The notes beneath the pieces were generated by a model. It saw only the letters and a list, made by a program, of their open reading frames with translations, made no database searches and was not told the origin of the DNA. Shown piece after piece: positions 25,774 to 34,981 of a stretch of 64,000 nt of DNA (position 1 is the first letter of the stretch; every line of letters begins with the position of its first letter). Source of the stretch: Schleiferiaceae bacterium (lineage in GTDB: Bacteria > Bacteroidota > Bacteroidia > Flavobacteriales > Schleiferiaceae); assembly GCA_018402665.1 (NCBI GenBank), contig JAGYIN010000001.1, positions 372,001 to 436,000 of the forward strand, written 5' to 3'. The translations under genes were made by a program, and so were the position numbers.

Positions 25774-27279
25774 ATGCGCATCCAAAACGCCTTAATTTCT
25801 GTATTTCACAAGGACGGCTTAGGCCCCATTGTTGACGCCCTCAAAGAGATGGGTACTACGATCTACTCCACAGGAGGGACTCAAGCATTCATCGAAGATC
25901 GCGGCATTGCCGTGGAACGCGTTGAAGATTTGACTTTATACCCTTCCATTTTAGGCGGTCGTGTAAAAACCTTGCACCCAAAAGTCTTTGGCGGAATATT
26001 GGCGCGAAGAGCGCACGAAGGCGATCAAGCGCAGATGAGTGAGTTTGAGATCCCGTACTTTGATCTTGTGATCGTTGACCTCTACCCTTTTGAAGCGACA
26101 GTAGCCTCGGGAGCACCGGAACAAGATATCATCGAGAAAATTGACATTGGCGGCATTTCGTTGATCCGTGCAGCAGCAAAAAACTTCAACGATTGCTGGA
26201 TCATTTCGAATATGGAGCAATACGAAGATGCTTTAGCTGTCTTACACAGTGAAGCTGGTGCGACATTAGAGGTGCGTCGCCGCTATGCATTAGAAGCATT
26301 TGACGAGAGCAGCCATTACGATACGGCCATTCACCGCTATTTTGCCGGAGACCGCTTAGATCTAAAAATGAGCAACCGCAGAAAGCAATCCCTTCGTTAC
26401 GGCGAGAATCCACATCAGGAAGCGGCCTTTTTCGGTAACCTTGATGAAGCACTCGAACAGATTCACGGAAAGGCATTGAGCTACAATAACCTTTTGGACA
26501 TTGATGCAACAGTTAATCTGATCAGAGAATTTGAAGAAACAACCATCGCAATCATCAAACACAATAATGCATGTGGCTTAGCCACACGTCCTACGCTTGC
26601 AGAAGCTTGGGACGACGCATTAGCTGGCGATCCGGTTAGTGCTTTTGGTGGAGTCATCGCAGCGAATAGACGAGTAGATAAGGCAACCGCAGAGAAAATG
26701 AACACGTTGTTTTTCGAGGTACTTATCGCGCCTGCATACGACGACGATGCGCTGGAGGTTTTGCGTTCTAAGAAAAATCGGGTTCTGCTTATTCTGAAAG
26801 ACTATGAAGTACCGGCATTTAATGTACGTACCGTATTAAATGGAACACTCGTACAAGCTAAAGATGCGCTGACTGAAGGTGAAAAGAATATGGAGACCGT
26901 TACAAAATTGGCTCCAACGGAAAAGCAAATTGCCGACATGATTTTCGCAGCAAAAGTCTGTAAGCATACGAAGAGTAATACTATCGTCCTCGCAAAAGAC
27001 GGTCAACTCCTTGCGAGCGGAACAGGACAAACTTCGCGCGTAGACGCTTTGAATCAAGCGGTTGAGAAGGCGGGACGCTTTGGATTTGACCTCAATGGTG
27101 CTGCCATGGCTTCTGATGCATTTTTCCCATTCCCGGATTGTGTAGAGATCGCCGATCATGCCGGAATCACTTGCGTTATTCAGCCTGGAGGCTCCATTCG
27201 TGACAAAGAAAGTATTGCCTATTGTGATGAAAACGGAATGACTATGGTTACTACCGGAATTCGTCACTTCAAACACTAA
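25774..27279 (+). CDS. purH: Bifunctional AICAR transformylase/IMP cyclohydrolase
   Basis: A 501-residue enzyme for the last two steps of IMP synthesis. The N-terminal IMP cyclohydrolase domain shows ALISVFHKDGL, YSTGGTQAFI and GGRVKTLHPKVFGGIL. The AICAR transformylase part follows with RKQSLRYGENPHQ near 205, the catalytic Lys-His pair in IIKHNNACG near 260, and SDAFFPFPD with QPGGSIRD near the C terminus. The ATG at 25774 is preferred over the TTG one codon before. mreB starts 20 bases downstream, an arrangement common in Bacteroidota. Confidence 0.96.
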   Translation: MRIQNALISVFHKDGLGPIVDALKEMGTTIYSTGGTQAFIEDRGIAVERVEDLTLYPSILGGRVKTLHPKVFGGILARRAHEGDQAQMSEFEIPYFDLVIVDLYPFEATVASGAPEQDIIEKIDIGGISLIRAAAKNFNDCWIISNMEQYEDALAVLHSEAGATLEVRRRYALEAFDESSHYDTAIHRYFAGDRLDLKMSNRRKQSLRYGENPHQEAAFFGNLDEALEQIHGKALSYNNLLDIDATVNLIREFEETTIAIIKHNNACGLATRPTLAEAWDDALAGDPVSAFGGVIAANRRVDKATAEKMNTLFFEVLIAPAYDDDALEVLRSKKNRVLLILKDYEVPAFNVRTVLNGTLVQAKDALTEGEKNMETVTKLAPTEKQIADMIFAAKVCKHTKSNTIVLAKDGQLLASGTGQTSRVDALNQAVEKAGRFGFDLNGAAMASDAFFPFPDCVEIADHAGITCVIQPGGSIRDKESIAYCDENGMTMVTTGIRHFKH

Positions 27280-27298
27280 TTTTTATTACCTTCAGCAC

Positions 27299-28327
27299 AT
27301 GGGTTGGTTTAGTTTCATGACAGAAGATATAGCGATTGACTTGGGTACAGCCAATACGCTAATCACATATCAAGACAAGGTGGTTGTTGACTCCCCGTCT
27401 ATCGTTGCACAAGACCGTCGTACGGGTCAAATTATTGCCGTTGGGCAAGAGGCGAGACAGATGCACGGTAAAACGCATGAAAACATAAAAACCATTCGTC
27501 CGCTGAAAGACGGTGTGATTGCTGATTTCGAAGCATCTGAGCACATGATTCGTGAGCTCATTAAAAGTATCCCGGCATTTAAAAAACGTTTGTTCCCGCC
27601 CAGTTTGCGTATGGTTATTTGTATTCCTTCGGGAATCACGGAAGTCGAGAAACGTGCGGTTAAAGACTCTGCAGAACGTGCCAATGCCAAAGAAGTTTAC
27701 CTCATTCACGAACCTATGGCAGCCGCAGTTGGGATCGGTGTGAATGTGTTGGAACCGAAAGGAAATATGATCATAGATATCGGTGGCGGTACAACTGAAA
27801 TCGCAGTCTTAGCGATGGGTGGTATTGTCTGTGATAAGAGCATTAAAGTCGCTGGTGATGTCTTTACCAACGACATTGCCCTCTACATGCGGGCGCAACA
27901 CAACCTTTACGTGGGTGAGCGCACAGCTGAAAACATAAAAATTGCTGTTGGTGCAGCGCAAGAAGAATTGGACGAAATCCCAGAACCTTATTCTGTTCAA
28001 GGACGTGATCTTCTCTCTGGTAAGCCAAAGCAAGTTCAGGTCACACACATAGAAGTAGCCCGTGCCCTTGAGAAAAGCATTACGCGCGTTGAAGATGCTG
28101 TGATGGAAGCACTGAGTAATACACCACCAGAATTGGCAGCAGATATCTACAATAGCGGAATCTATCTCGCCGGCGGTGGTTCTATGCTTCGCGGTCTAGA
28201 CAAACGTATTTCGGCGAAAACCGACTTACCGGTTTATGTTGCTGAAGATCCCTTACGCGCTGTCGTTAGAGGTACAGGTATCGTGTTGAAAAACATCGAA
28301 CACTTCAAGACGATTTTAGAAAGCTAA
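27299..28327 (+). CDS. mreB: Rod shape-determining protein MreB
   Basis: Actin homologue, 342 residues, forming membrane-bound filaments that guide lateral wall synthesis. The phosphate-1 motif DLGTANT is at residue 14, an IHEPMAAAVG block is central, the phosphate-2 motif DIGGGTTEIAV lies near 160, and the adenosine motif GIYLAGGGSMLRGL near 290. Length is normal. It opens the operon mreB-mreC-mreD-PBP2-rodA, which shares its orientation with purH; no terminator is seen between purH and mreB. Confidence 0.97.
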   Translation: MGWFSFMTEDIAIDLGTANTLITYQDKVVVDSPSIVAQDRRTGQIIAVGQEARQMHGKTHENIKTIRPLKDGVIADFEASEHMIRELIKSIPAFKKRLFPPSLRMVICIPSGITEVEKRAVKDSAERANAKEVYLIHEPMAAAVGIGVNVLEPKGNMIIDIGGGTTEIAVLAMGGIVCDKSIKVAGDVFTNDIALYMRAQHNLYVGERTAENIKIAVGAAQEELDEIPEPYSVQGRDLLSGKPKQVQVTHIEVARALEKSITRVEDAVMEALSNTPPELAADIYNSGIYLAGGGSMLRGLDKRISAKTDLPVYVAEDPLRAVVRGTGIVLKNIEHFKTILES

Positions 28328-28340
28328 ATAAAACTCTGCT

Positions 28341-29132
28341 ATGCGGCAACTGATACTTTTCTTGGCAAAGTATCGAAGCACTTTGTTGCTCATAGTGTTC
28401 GTGCTCATTGCGCTATTGCGCCATTCGCTTAAAAACCCCGTTGCGGAACATAAATTGAACAATGTGGGCTTCGGAACAATCGCGAGCGTACACAATGGTT
28501 TATCTGGCTGGAAGCAGTATTGGCGGCTTGAGGCGATCAATGAAGAATTGGCCCGCGAGAATGCAGCACTTCGCTCAGGAGGGACACGCGCTTCTGCCAA
28601 TCATTTTTCAAATTCTACAGACTACGATTTTATACCGGCACGCGTCGTTGATTATTCCTACACCAAAAGGAACAACTACATTATCGTTCACGCCGGCCGC
28701 AGAGATGGCATTCAGCCAGGAATGGGTGCCATGACACCGGACGGATGGGTCGGATCAGTGGTTGAAGTAAGTGATGCGTATGCGCACATTATACCAGTAC
28801 TGCACAGTAAAGGGAATATTGGAGCACGCATTCCTGAAAAGGGTCTGGGTGAATTGCGCTGGGACGGTTCCGATCCTTCATGGGCAACACTTATTGATAT
28901 CCAAAGAGAGAATCGACCCCTACCCGGTGATAGTGTGTACAGTTTTACGCGTACTTCGGTTGGACCGTCGACATTAACGGGCACCATCATTAGTGCAGTT
29001 CAAAACAGTGAAGACCTGACTTGGACCGCGAAAGTGGCGCTGAGTGCCGATTTTAAAAACATGAATTGGCTTTACATCAGCAAATTAAAAGATGTAGCGC
29101 AATTAGATTCATTACAAATTCCCGCCTTATGA
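28341..29132 (+). CDS. mreC: Rod shape-determining protein MreC
   Basis: A 263-residue inner-membrane protein. A single N-terminal membrane helix (LLIVFVLIALLRHS) is followed by a coiled coil (about 60-85) and the periplasmic double beta-barrel MreC core, with the family segments GRRDGIQPGMGAMTPDGWVGSV and ARIPEKGLGELRWDG. It connects MreB filaments to the elongasome. It starts 13 bases after mreB, and its stop overlaps the mreD ATG (ATGA). Confidence 0.94.
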   Translation: MRQLILFLAKYRSTLLLIVFVLIALLRHSLKNPVAEHKLNNVGFGTIASVHNGLSGWKQYWRLEAINEELARENAALRSGGTRASANHFSNSTDYDFIPARVVDYSYTKRNNYIIVHAGRRDGIQPGMGAMTPDGWVGSVVEVSDAYAHIIPVLHSKGNIGARIPEKGLGELRWDGSDPSWATLIDIQRENRPLPGDSVYSFTRTSVGPSTLTGTIISAVQNSEDLTWTAKVALSADFKNMNWLYISKLKDVAQLDSLQIPAL

Positions 29133-29632
29133 GCATAGTGAAAAACACAGTGTGGCTGGCATTAGTGCTTCTCGTGCAATGGGGACTCCTGCAGGATCTG
29201 CCTTTAACGGTCTACGGTAATCCCTATCTCTATTTGTGGTTTTTTCTTTGGCTGCCCTTCGGTGTAACAAGGATTGGGCTTTATGCAATAGCCTTTGGCG
29301 TGGGTAGTGTTATGGATGCCTTTGAACAGAGTGGTGGAGCACATACCTTGGCTTGTTTGACTTTGGTTACGGTAAAACCGTGGGTGGAAAACGCGCTCAT
29401 TGGTTATAGAAAATCGGACGATAATGAAGGCGTTTCACACCTCGCCTTAGCCCCGTATTTAACCACTTCAGCAGTACTCGTTTTATTGCACCACATGGTG
29501 CTGTTTACCGCTGAGAATTATGGCTTTGGCAATCCCCGACTCCTTTTTGTAAGAATTTTAATCTCGAGTCTAATCACTTTGATATTGCTCGCTATTACTC
29601 ACGCCTTATTCTCCAAAAAATATGCCGCGTAG
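29129..29632 (+). CDS. mreD: Rod shape-determining protein MreD
   Basis: A 167-residue polytopic membrane protein with about five hydrophobic segments (for example VWLALVLLVQWGLLQ, LYLWFFLWLPFGVTRIGL and LLFVRILISSLITLILLAI). The ATG at 29129 overlaps the mreC stop; an upstream in-frame start would lie within mreC. MreD belongs to the elongasome with MreC, PBP2 and RodA. Sequence conservation in MreD is low, so the call depends on position and hydrophobicity pattern. PBP2 starts 11 bases before its end. Confidence 0.9.
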   Translation: MSIVKNTVWLALVLLVQWGLLQDLPLTVYGNPYLYLWFFLWLPFGVTRIGLYAIAFGVGSVMDAFEQSGGAHTLACLTLVTVKPWVENALIGYRKSDDNEGVSHLALAPYLTTSAVLVLLHHMVLFTAENYGFGNPRLLFVRILISSLITLILLAITHALFSKKYAA

Positions 29633-31472
29633 TAGTGCTTTTTATCTTGGAATCGCTTTAGTCGGTTTGCTCTTTTTGTATCGACTCTTTCAGGTGCAAA
29701 TCATTAACGACGACTATGCCGCAAGGGCTGAACGCAACGCAACAGCGGCGGAAAAACTTTATGCGCCTCGAGGCTATGTTTACGATAGAGACGGTCGGCT
29801 CCTCGTAGGAAATAGTCCAGCGTATGATTTAATGGTGAGTCCTTATTTAATCAAGGATTTAGATACAGCCGCGCTTGGACGTCTTTTAGACCTCGAGGTT
29901 GCGGATATCAAAGCTCGACTAGAGAAGGCAAAACACTACAGTTATTTTAGAAGCAGCATGTTCATGAAGATGCTTTCTAAATCTACCTACACACAAATTA
30001 AATCAGAACTCAAGGCCTTTCCAGGGTTCTACGCATCCAAACGGATTCTAAGAAACTATCCACATACGAATGGTGCGAATGTAGTCGGGTTTATCGGAGA
30101 AGTCAATACAGATTTTATTCGCGTGAATCCCGAATATTCACAAGGAGATTTAGTGGGCAAAAGCGGTATCGACAAGAGTTACGAGGCGGTTTTAAAAGGA
30201 ACGCATGGCAAGCGCTATTTCACTGTTGATCACAGAAACCGCAGACTGGGTAGCTGGAAAGAAGGGGCACACGATGAGATGCCTATTCCTGGACGAGATT
30301 TGGTCAGCAGCATAGATCTCGAACTGCAGCGGTATGGTGAAGCATTGATGAAAGGAAAACGTGGATCTATTGTGGCTATAGAGCCTGAAACCGGTGAAAT
30401 TCTTGCCCTAGTTACCGCTCCGAGTTACGATCCTAACGAATTGGTCGGTCGATTGCGCAGTAAGAATTATACGCGCATGTACTACGACAGCATCAATAAA
30501 CCGTTATTTGATCGTGGCATCTTAGCCGAATACCCACCGGGATCGCCGTTTAAACTCATCGGCGCATTAGTAGGTTTACAAGAAGGTGTCATTTCACCGC
30601 AAACCGCGATGACTTGTAACCACGGCTTCCACTTCGGCTCATTGCACGTCGCTTGTCATTGCAGAGGGGGCAGGCTAGCGTTAAAAGAGGCCATCTCTGA
30701 GAGCTGCAATAATTACTTTTGTACTGTTTATCAAAAAACTATTGATAAAGACGGTGATGCACATGCTGGCATGAACCGTTGGAGCAATCATGTCAAGAGT
30801 TTTGGATTGGGTACTTTTCTCGGGAATGATTTACCGACAGGACGTAAAGGTCTTATTCCCGACGCAAATTATTACGACCGATTTTTAGGTTATTCCACAT
30901 GGAAAGGGGCAACTTCTGTCTCGAATGGAATCGGGCAGGGGGAATTGGTTGCTACGCCTATTCAATTGGCCAATATGACCGCAGCGATCGCAAACCGCGG
31001 CTACTACTTTACGCCACATATCATTAAGGAATCGGACCATGGCCCTATTGATTCCTCGTTTACCACACCACAATACACGACTGTTGATCCAGAGCATTTT
31101 GAAGTCGTTATCGACGGGATGTATGCCGTATTTGAAAACGGAACCGCAAAAGGAGCACGTATGCCCCATATTTCCCAATGCGGAAAAACGGGTACTGCCC
31201 AAAATCCGCACGGGCAAGACCACAGTATTTTTGTAAGCTTTGCGCCGAAGGACCAACCAAAAATTGCACTGGCAGTTATTATAGAAAATGGGTATTGGGG
31301 ATCACGATGGGCAGCGCCAATCGCGAGCCTAATGACTGAAAAGTACCTCACCGACACCATCACCCGTCCTGCTTTAGAAGCACGAATGTTTGAAGGAGAC
31401 CTGCACGAGGAATACCGCCAACAGCACATTGCCATATACGGAGAGGACAGTACCTACCAAGCAAATTTCTAA
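29622..31472 (+). CDS. mrdA: Penicillin-binding protein 2
   Basis: Class B elongation-specific peptidoglycan transpeptidase, 616 residues. An N-terminal membrane anchor (FYLGIALVGLLFLYRLF) leads to the PBP dimerisation domain (APRGYVYDRDGRLL) and the transpeptidase domain. The active-site motifs are present: SxxK as SPFK at 308-311, SxN as SCN near 361, and KTG at 522-524. It crosslinks lateral wall glycan made by RodA, the next gene, whose ATG overlaps its stop by one base. It overlaps mreD by 11 bases. Confidence 0.96.
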   Translation: MPRSSAFYLGIALVGLLFLYRLFQVQIINDDYAARAERNATAAEKLYAPRGYVYDRDGRLLVGNSPAYDLMVSPYLIKDLDTAALGRLLDLEVADIKARLEKAKHYSYFRSSMFMKMLSKSTYTQIKSELKAFPGFYASKRILRNYPHTNGANVVGFIGEVNTDFIRVNPEYSQGDLVGKSGIDKSYEAVLKGTHGKRYFTVDHRNRRLGSWKEGAHDEMPIPGRDLVSSIDLELQRYGEALMKGKRGSIVAIEPETGEILALVTAPSYDPNELVGRLRSKNYTRMYYDSINKPLFDRGILAEYPPGSPFKLIGALVGLQEGVISPQTAMTCNHGFHFGSLHVACHCRGGRLALKEAISESCNNYFCTVYQKTIDKDGDAHAGMNRWSNHVKSFGLGTFLGNDLPTGRKGLIPDANYYDRFLGYSTWKGATSVSNGIGQGELVATPIQLANMTAAIANRGYYFTPHIIKESDHGPIDSSFTTPQYTTVDPEHFEVVIDGMYAVFENGTAKGARMPHISQCGKTGTAQNPHGQDHSIFVSFAPKDQPKIALAVIIENGYWGSRWAAPIASLMTEKYLTDTITRPALEARMFEGDLHEEYRQQHIAIYGEDSTYQANF

Positions 31473-32740
31473 TGGCTAGAAACCGAAGAAATAGAAACCG
31501 GCTAAAGATTGACCCTGTAGTGGCGCTCATCTACACGGTCCTTGTTTTCTGGGGCTGGCTAAGCATCCATTCTGCTGTATACAATGAAGAGGCAGCGTCA
31601 CTGTTCAACCTCACTCAGGAATACGGGAAGCAACTACTTTTCATTGGTGGAAGCTTTATTATTATTCTAGGTATCCTTCTTTCAAATTACCGATTGTGGA
31701 CCAATTTCGCTCCGTTCTGGTACATCCTAACCCTCCTCCTTTTGATCGGTGTACTGTTTGTCGGAAAAAAAATAGGTGGTGCGCGGAGTTGGTATGCCCT
31801 AGGGTCCTTTAGCCTTCAGCCTTCGGAAGTTGCGAAGTTTGCCACGGCGTTAATGCTTGCCTTTTATTTAGGGCAATCCCGCACCAATTTAAAACTATGG
31901 TCGCACCGATTAATCGCCGCTACCTTATTCTTACTTCCGGGATTCCTCATTGGTCTTCAACCCGATCTAGGATCTACACTCGTCTACTTAAGCCTCCTGC
32001 TAGTGCTTTACCGTGAAGGTATGCCCGGCTATTACATCGGTGCTGCGCTAGCACTGATTGCACTTGCTATCATTGGATTACTATTGCCCTTTAAGACTGC
32101 CCTTATCTTATTAGGGAGTATTTCGCTTCTACTCTTCCTTATCCTCCCCAAAAAACGCGGACCAATTGCCATTAACACCTCCTTATTTGCCCTTGCGAGC
32201 GTCACCGTCTTCGCCGTAGGTCAAGTCATGGAGCGCGTTCTGGCACCGCACCAGCAAATTCGTATCAAAGTATTGCTTGGGCTTGAGGACGATCCTACAG
32301 GAGCCGGATACAATACGCTCCAAAGCCTCATTGCAATTGGTTCTGGAGGATGGACGGGCAAAGGCTATCTGAACGGTACCCAAACAAAGCTCAACTTTGT
32401 ACCTGAGCAGAGCACAGATTATATCTTCTGTACAATCGGAGAGGAATGGGGATTCTTAGGAACGGCATTGCTTATGGCACTATTCGCTGTTTTGATTGGT
32501 CGCATTGTTTGGCTCGCTGACAAGCAGAAGGATACCTTTTCGCGTGTTTACGGGTACAGTGTAGCCAGCATCCTTTTTACACACTGGCTCATCAATATAG
32601 GCATGACTATTGGGCTCGTACCCACCATCGGCATACCTCTTCCCTTCTTTAGCTACGGCGGTTCATCGCTGTGGGGATTCACTATTCTGCTTTTCATTTT
32701 CGTAAAGCCTGACGCTGAACGCTGGAATCGTCTCTCGTAA
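31472..32740 (+). CDS. rodA: Rod shape-determining glycosyltransferase RodA
   Basis: SEDS-family peptidoglycan polymerase, 422 residues, with about ten membrane helices. Family segments include ARSWYALGSFSLQPSEVAKFATALMLAFYL, GLQPDLGSTLVYL (the catalytic Asp of SEDS proteins lies in such a segment) and, near the C terminus, PTIGIPLPFFSYGGSSL. It polymerises lipid II together with PBP2. It ends the mre operon; a T-less hairpin follows. Confidence 0.95.
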   Translation: MARNRRNRNRLKIDPVVALIYTVLVFWGWLSIHSAVYNEEAASLFNLTQEYGKQLLFIGGSFIIILGILLSNYRLWTNFAPFWYILTLLLLIGVLFVGKKIGGARSWYALGSFSLQPSEVAKFATALMLAFYLGQSRTNLKLWSHRLIAATLFLLPGFLIGLQPDLGSTLVYLSLLLVLYREGMPGYYIGAALALIALAIIGLLLPFKTALILLGSISLLLFLILPKKRGPIAINTSLFALASVTVFAVGQVMERVLAPHQQIRIKVLLGLEDDPTGAGYNTLQSLIAIGSGGWTGKGYLNGTQTKLNFVPEQSTDYIFCTIGEEWGFLGTALLMALFAVLIGRIVWLADKQKDTFSRVYGYSVASILFTHWLINIGMTIGLVPTIGIPLPFFSYGGSSLWGFTILLFIFVKPDAERWNRLS

Positions 32741-32749
32741 TGGGTAAGA

Positions 32750-32779
32750 CGCGAGCCGATGCATCTGCATCGGCTCGCG
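32750..32779. repeat. Perfect 14-bp inverted repeat after rodA
   Basis: Two perfect GC-rich 14-base arms (32750-32763 and 32766-32779) around a two-base centre TC, between convergent rodA and the PpiD-like gene. No T-run follows on either strand, so it may be a transcript-end stabilising hairpin or a Rho-type end rather than a classic intrinsic terminator. Confidence 0.6.
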
Positions 32780-32811
32780 CGCTTAAAGCCTATTTTCCTA
32801 ATGGCTATCTA

Positions 32812-34932
32812 TTAGAACATCATATAACGCATATCCTCAATCTTAGCCTTATCCTCAAGTGCTTTATACGCTTGAGTACCTACTAGATTACGAAGACTAC
32901 GTTGTGTATTCTGTGCCATATTTGAGTAGTCGATTGCAGGCGCAGGCGTTGCAGGAGAAGTAATGGCCACGAAGGCTCCATTATCACCAGCGATAACACC
33001 ACTTAATGCGCCGGGCTCTAAACCACAGATCGTTCCTACTACTTCAGCTTCATTACCTACACCGGCAATGTTAAACTGAGAAATGCGGAAACTAAGTGTA
33101 CGTACTTCTTTACCAGCAGCAGTTGCAACCGCTTCAATAGTACTAGCACCCGTTAGAGCATTTTCCAAACGCTCCGTAATCAAAGACTTCTTCGCATCCT
33201 TTTTCGCCGCTTCCAAGCACTGGCCTTGAACCAATTCAAATGGAGTCGTTCCCTCGCTGAGCTTATCTGTTAAAACAACAACTACATACCCTTTACCATC
33301 GTTCTCTAACAAACCAATGTTACCTTCTTCTCTTTCTTCATCCCAAGCCCAACGGACTACACGACGTGCAGAACCTAATCCTGAGACTACTTCTTCAAAA
33401 CGACCTAAATTACGTGCTGGACGCAAGAAGAATCCCTTTTCAGTGGCAAGAGCACGGTAATCTTCTGCGGTTTGCGCCTCAGCAGCATAACCAGAAGCTT
33501 GATTGTATAGATTCTGAATAGTTGCATCCGAAGGTAAAATCTCGCGAATGATTTGGCCAATCTTGTAGACGTCGTTTGAACCCTTCTGATCCGTAACCTG
33601 AATAACGTGCCAACCGAACTGCGTAGGAACAACCCCCATGGCACCATTTTTCTTAAAGAAACAGAAGTTCTCAAAAGGCTTCGCCATTGCGCCGCGAGAG
33701 AAGTAACCCAAATCACCGCCTTTTTCTTTTGCGACAATGTCTGAAGAAAACTCTTCACTTACAGATTCGAAAGCGGCAGGGTTCTCTTCGAGATATGCGA
33801 ACAAGCTATCCGCCAGTACCTTTGCTTCTTGTGGATTGCGTGTAATAGAAGCATCAGCTCTTGTCGCTCCAGCGAATGGGATGAGTATATGACGTGCCTG
33901 TACACTGTCTGGGACAATTTTTCTATCCACAAGTTTAACCACTGCAAAAGCTCCACCTAAATCAATAGGTCCCTTCTGATACCCTACAGATTGTCCGTCT
34001 ACAAGTGTATCCAAACCAGTACCCACTAATTCTGTAGTGGTGTAGTATTCCGATTGAAAACGAACATCACTGTGTAAATTAACGAAGACAGAATCATCTT
34101 CCTCATTCATCCATTCTAATGAAAGAGTGGCCAATTCCGCACGCACTGCTTCACGATCCGACTCAGAAGGGGCCAACGGGAAGTTGATGAATTCAATATT
34201 CCGTCCTTCTTCCTGTTTGAAATCTTCTTTATGCGCATTGTAATAACGCTTTGCATCTTCTTCGGTAACATCGATTTCATCTTCGTTTACATCGATATAC
34301 GGGACATAAACGTACTGCGCTGGATGTTGCGCATCGCCTCGTTTAATTTCCGTCTCTGCAAGACCGGTCGGCATAAAAATCGCCTTTTCGATTGCGTTGG
34401 TGTATTTGAAGTTTTGTGCTTGATTCGCGACTGCGCGCTCGAAAGCCAACCACTGCGTCCACATCTCTACTGATTGTTCGGAAGCATCACGATTCTCGCG
34501 AACCTGCGCGATATAACTCTTGAACATGTTTTCGTCAAACTGCCCGTTAGCACCGGTAAAATTTTGACGAATATTTGGGTTGGTAATGATATCAAAATAA
34601 ATCTCCTGCTCACTTACGCTCATGCCTGCTGCACTTAATTCTGCAGACAGCAACTCTTTAGTAACAATGTTATTCCAAACAAAGTTGGCGAGCTGGATGC
34701 TGCTAGTGTTTGCGTATTGTTCTGGATTTCCCGCTCGTAACTCCTCCATTCCCTGGCTGAGTTCTTGACGCGTGATATCCCGTCCATTAACGGTTCCGAT
34801 GATATTTGGGTCTCCAAAAAACTTAGATCCACCGGAGCGGAATAGATCTCCTAGGAGGAAAGCAATGAGTGCTACAAACACCACGACTACTAAAAGTCCT
34901 GAGCGCTGTCTGATGCGTTGGATTGTTGCCAT
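32812..34932 (-). CDS. PpiD-like membrane-anchored peptidyl-prolyl isomerase
   Basis: A 706-residue periplasmic folding factor. An N-terminal membrane anchor (LLVVVVFVALIAFLLGDLF, about 13-31) is followed by a SurA_N-like chaperone region (GRDITRQELSQGMEEL onward), a central parvulin (PpiC) domain about 345-450 (QARHILIPFAG, EKGGDLGYFSRGAMAKPFE, FGWHVIQV), and a C-terminal half with further degenerate repeats. This matches the SurA/PpiD type that assists outer-membrane and secreted protein folding. It is the last gene in the envelope cluster transcribed from coaX. Confidence 0.9.
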   Translation of the reverse strand: MATIQRIRQRSGLLVVVVFVALIAFLLGDLFRSGGSKFFGDPNIIGTVNGRDITRQELSQGMEELRAGNPEQYANTSSIQLANFVWNNIVTKELLSAELSAAGMSVSEQEIYFDIITNPNIRQNFTGANGQFDENMFKSYIAQVRENRDASEQSVEMWTQWLAFERAVANQAQNFKYTNAIEKAIFMPTGLAETEIKRGDAQHPAQYVYVPYIDVNEDEIDVTEEDAKRYYNAHKEDFKQEEGRNIEFINFPLAPSESDREAVRAELATLSLEWMNEEDDSVFVNLHSDVRFQSEYYTTTELVGTGLDTLVDGQSVGYQKGPIDLGGAFAVVKLVDRKIVPDSVQARHILIPFAGATRADASITRNPQEAKVLADSLFAYLEENPAAFESVSEEFSSDIVAKEKGGDLGYFSRGAMAKPFENFCFFKKNGAMGVVPTQFGWHVIQVTDQKGSNDVYKIGQIIREILPSDATIQNLYNQASGYAAEAQTAEDYRALATEKGFFLRPARNLGRFEEVVSGLGSARRVVRWAWDEEREEGNIGLLENDGKGYVVVVLTDKLSEGTTPFELVQGQCLEAAKKDAKKSLITERLENALTGASTIEAVATAAGKEVRTLSFRISQFNIAGVGNEAEVVGTICGLEPGALSGVIAGDNGAFVAITSPATPAPAIDYSNMAQNTQRSLRNLVGTQAYKALEDKAKIEDMRYMMF

Positions 34933-34981
34933 TATCTTGCAATTAAATGAATGAGTCTGCGAATATAAGGATTGGCGCCAA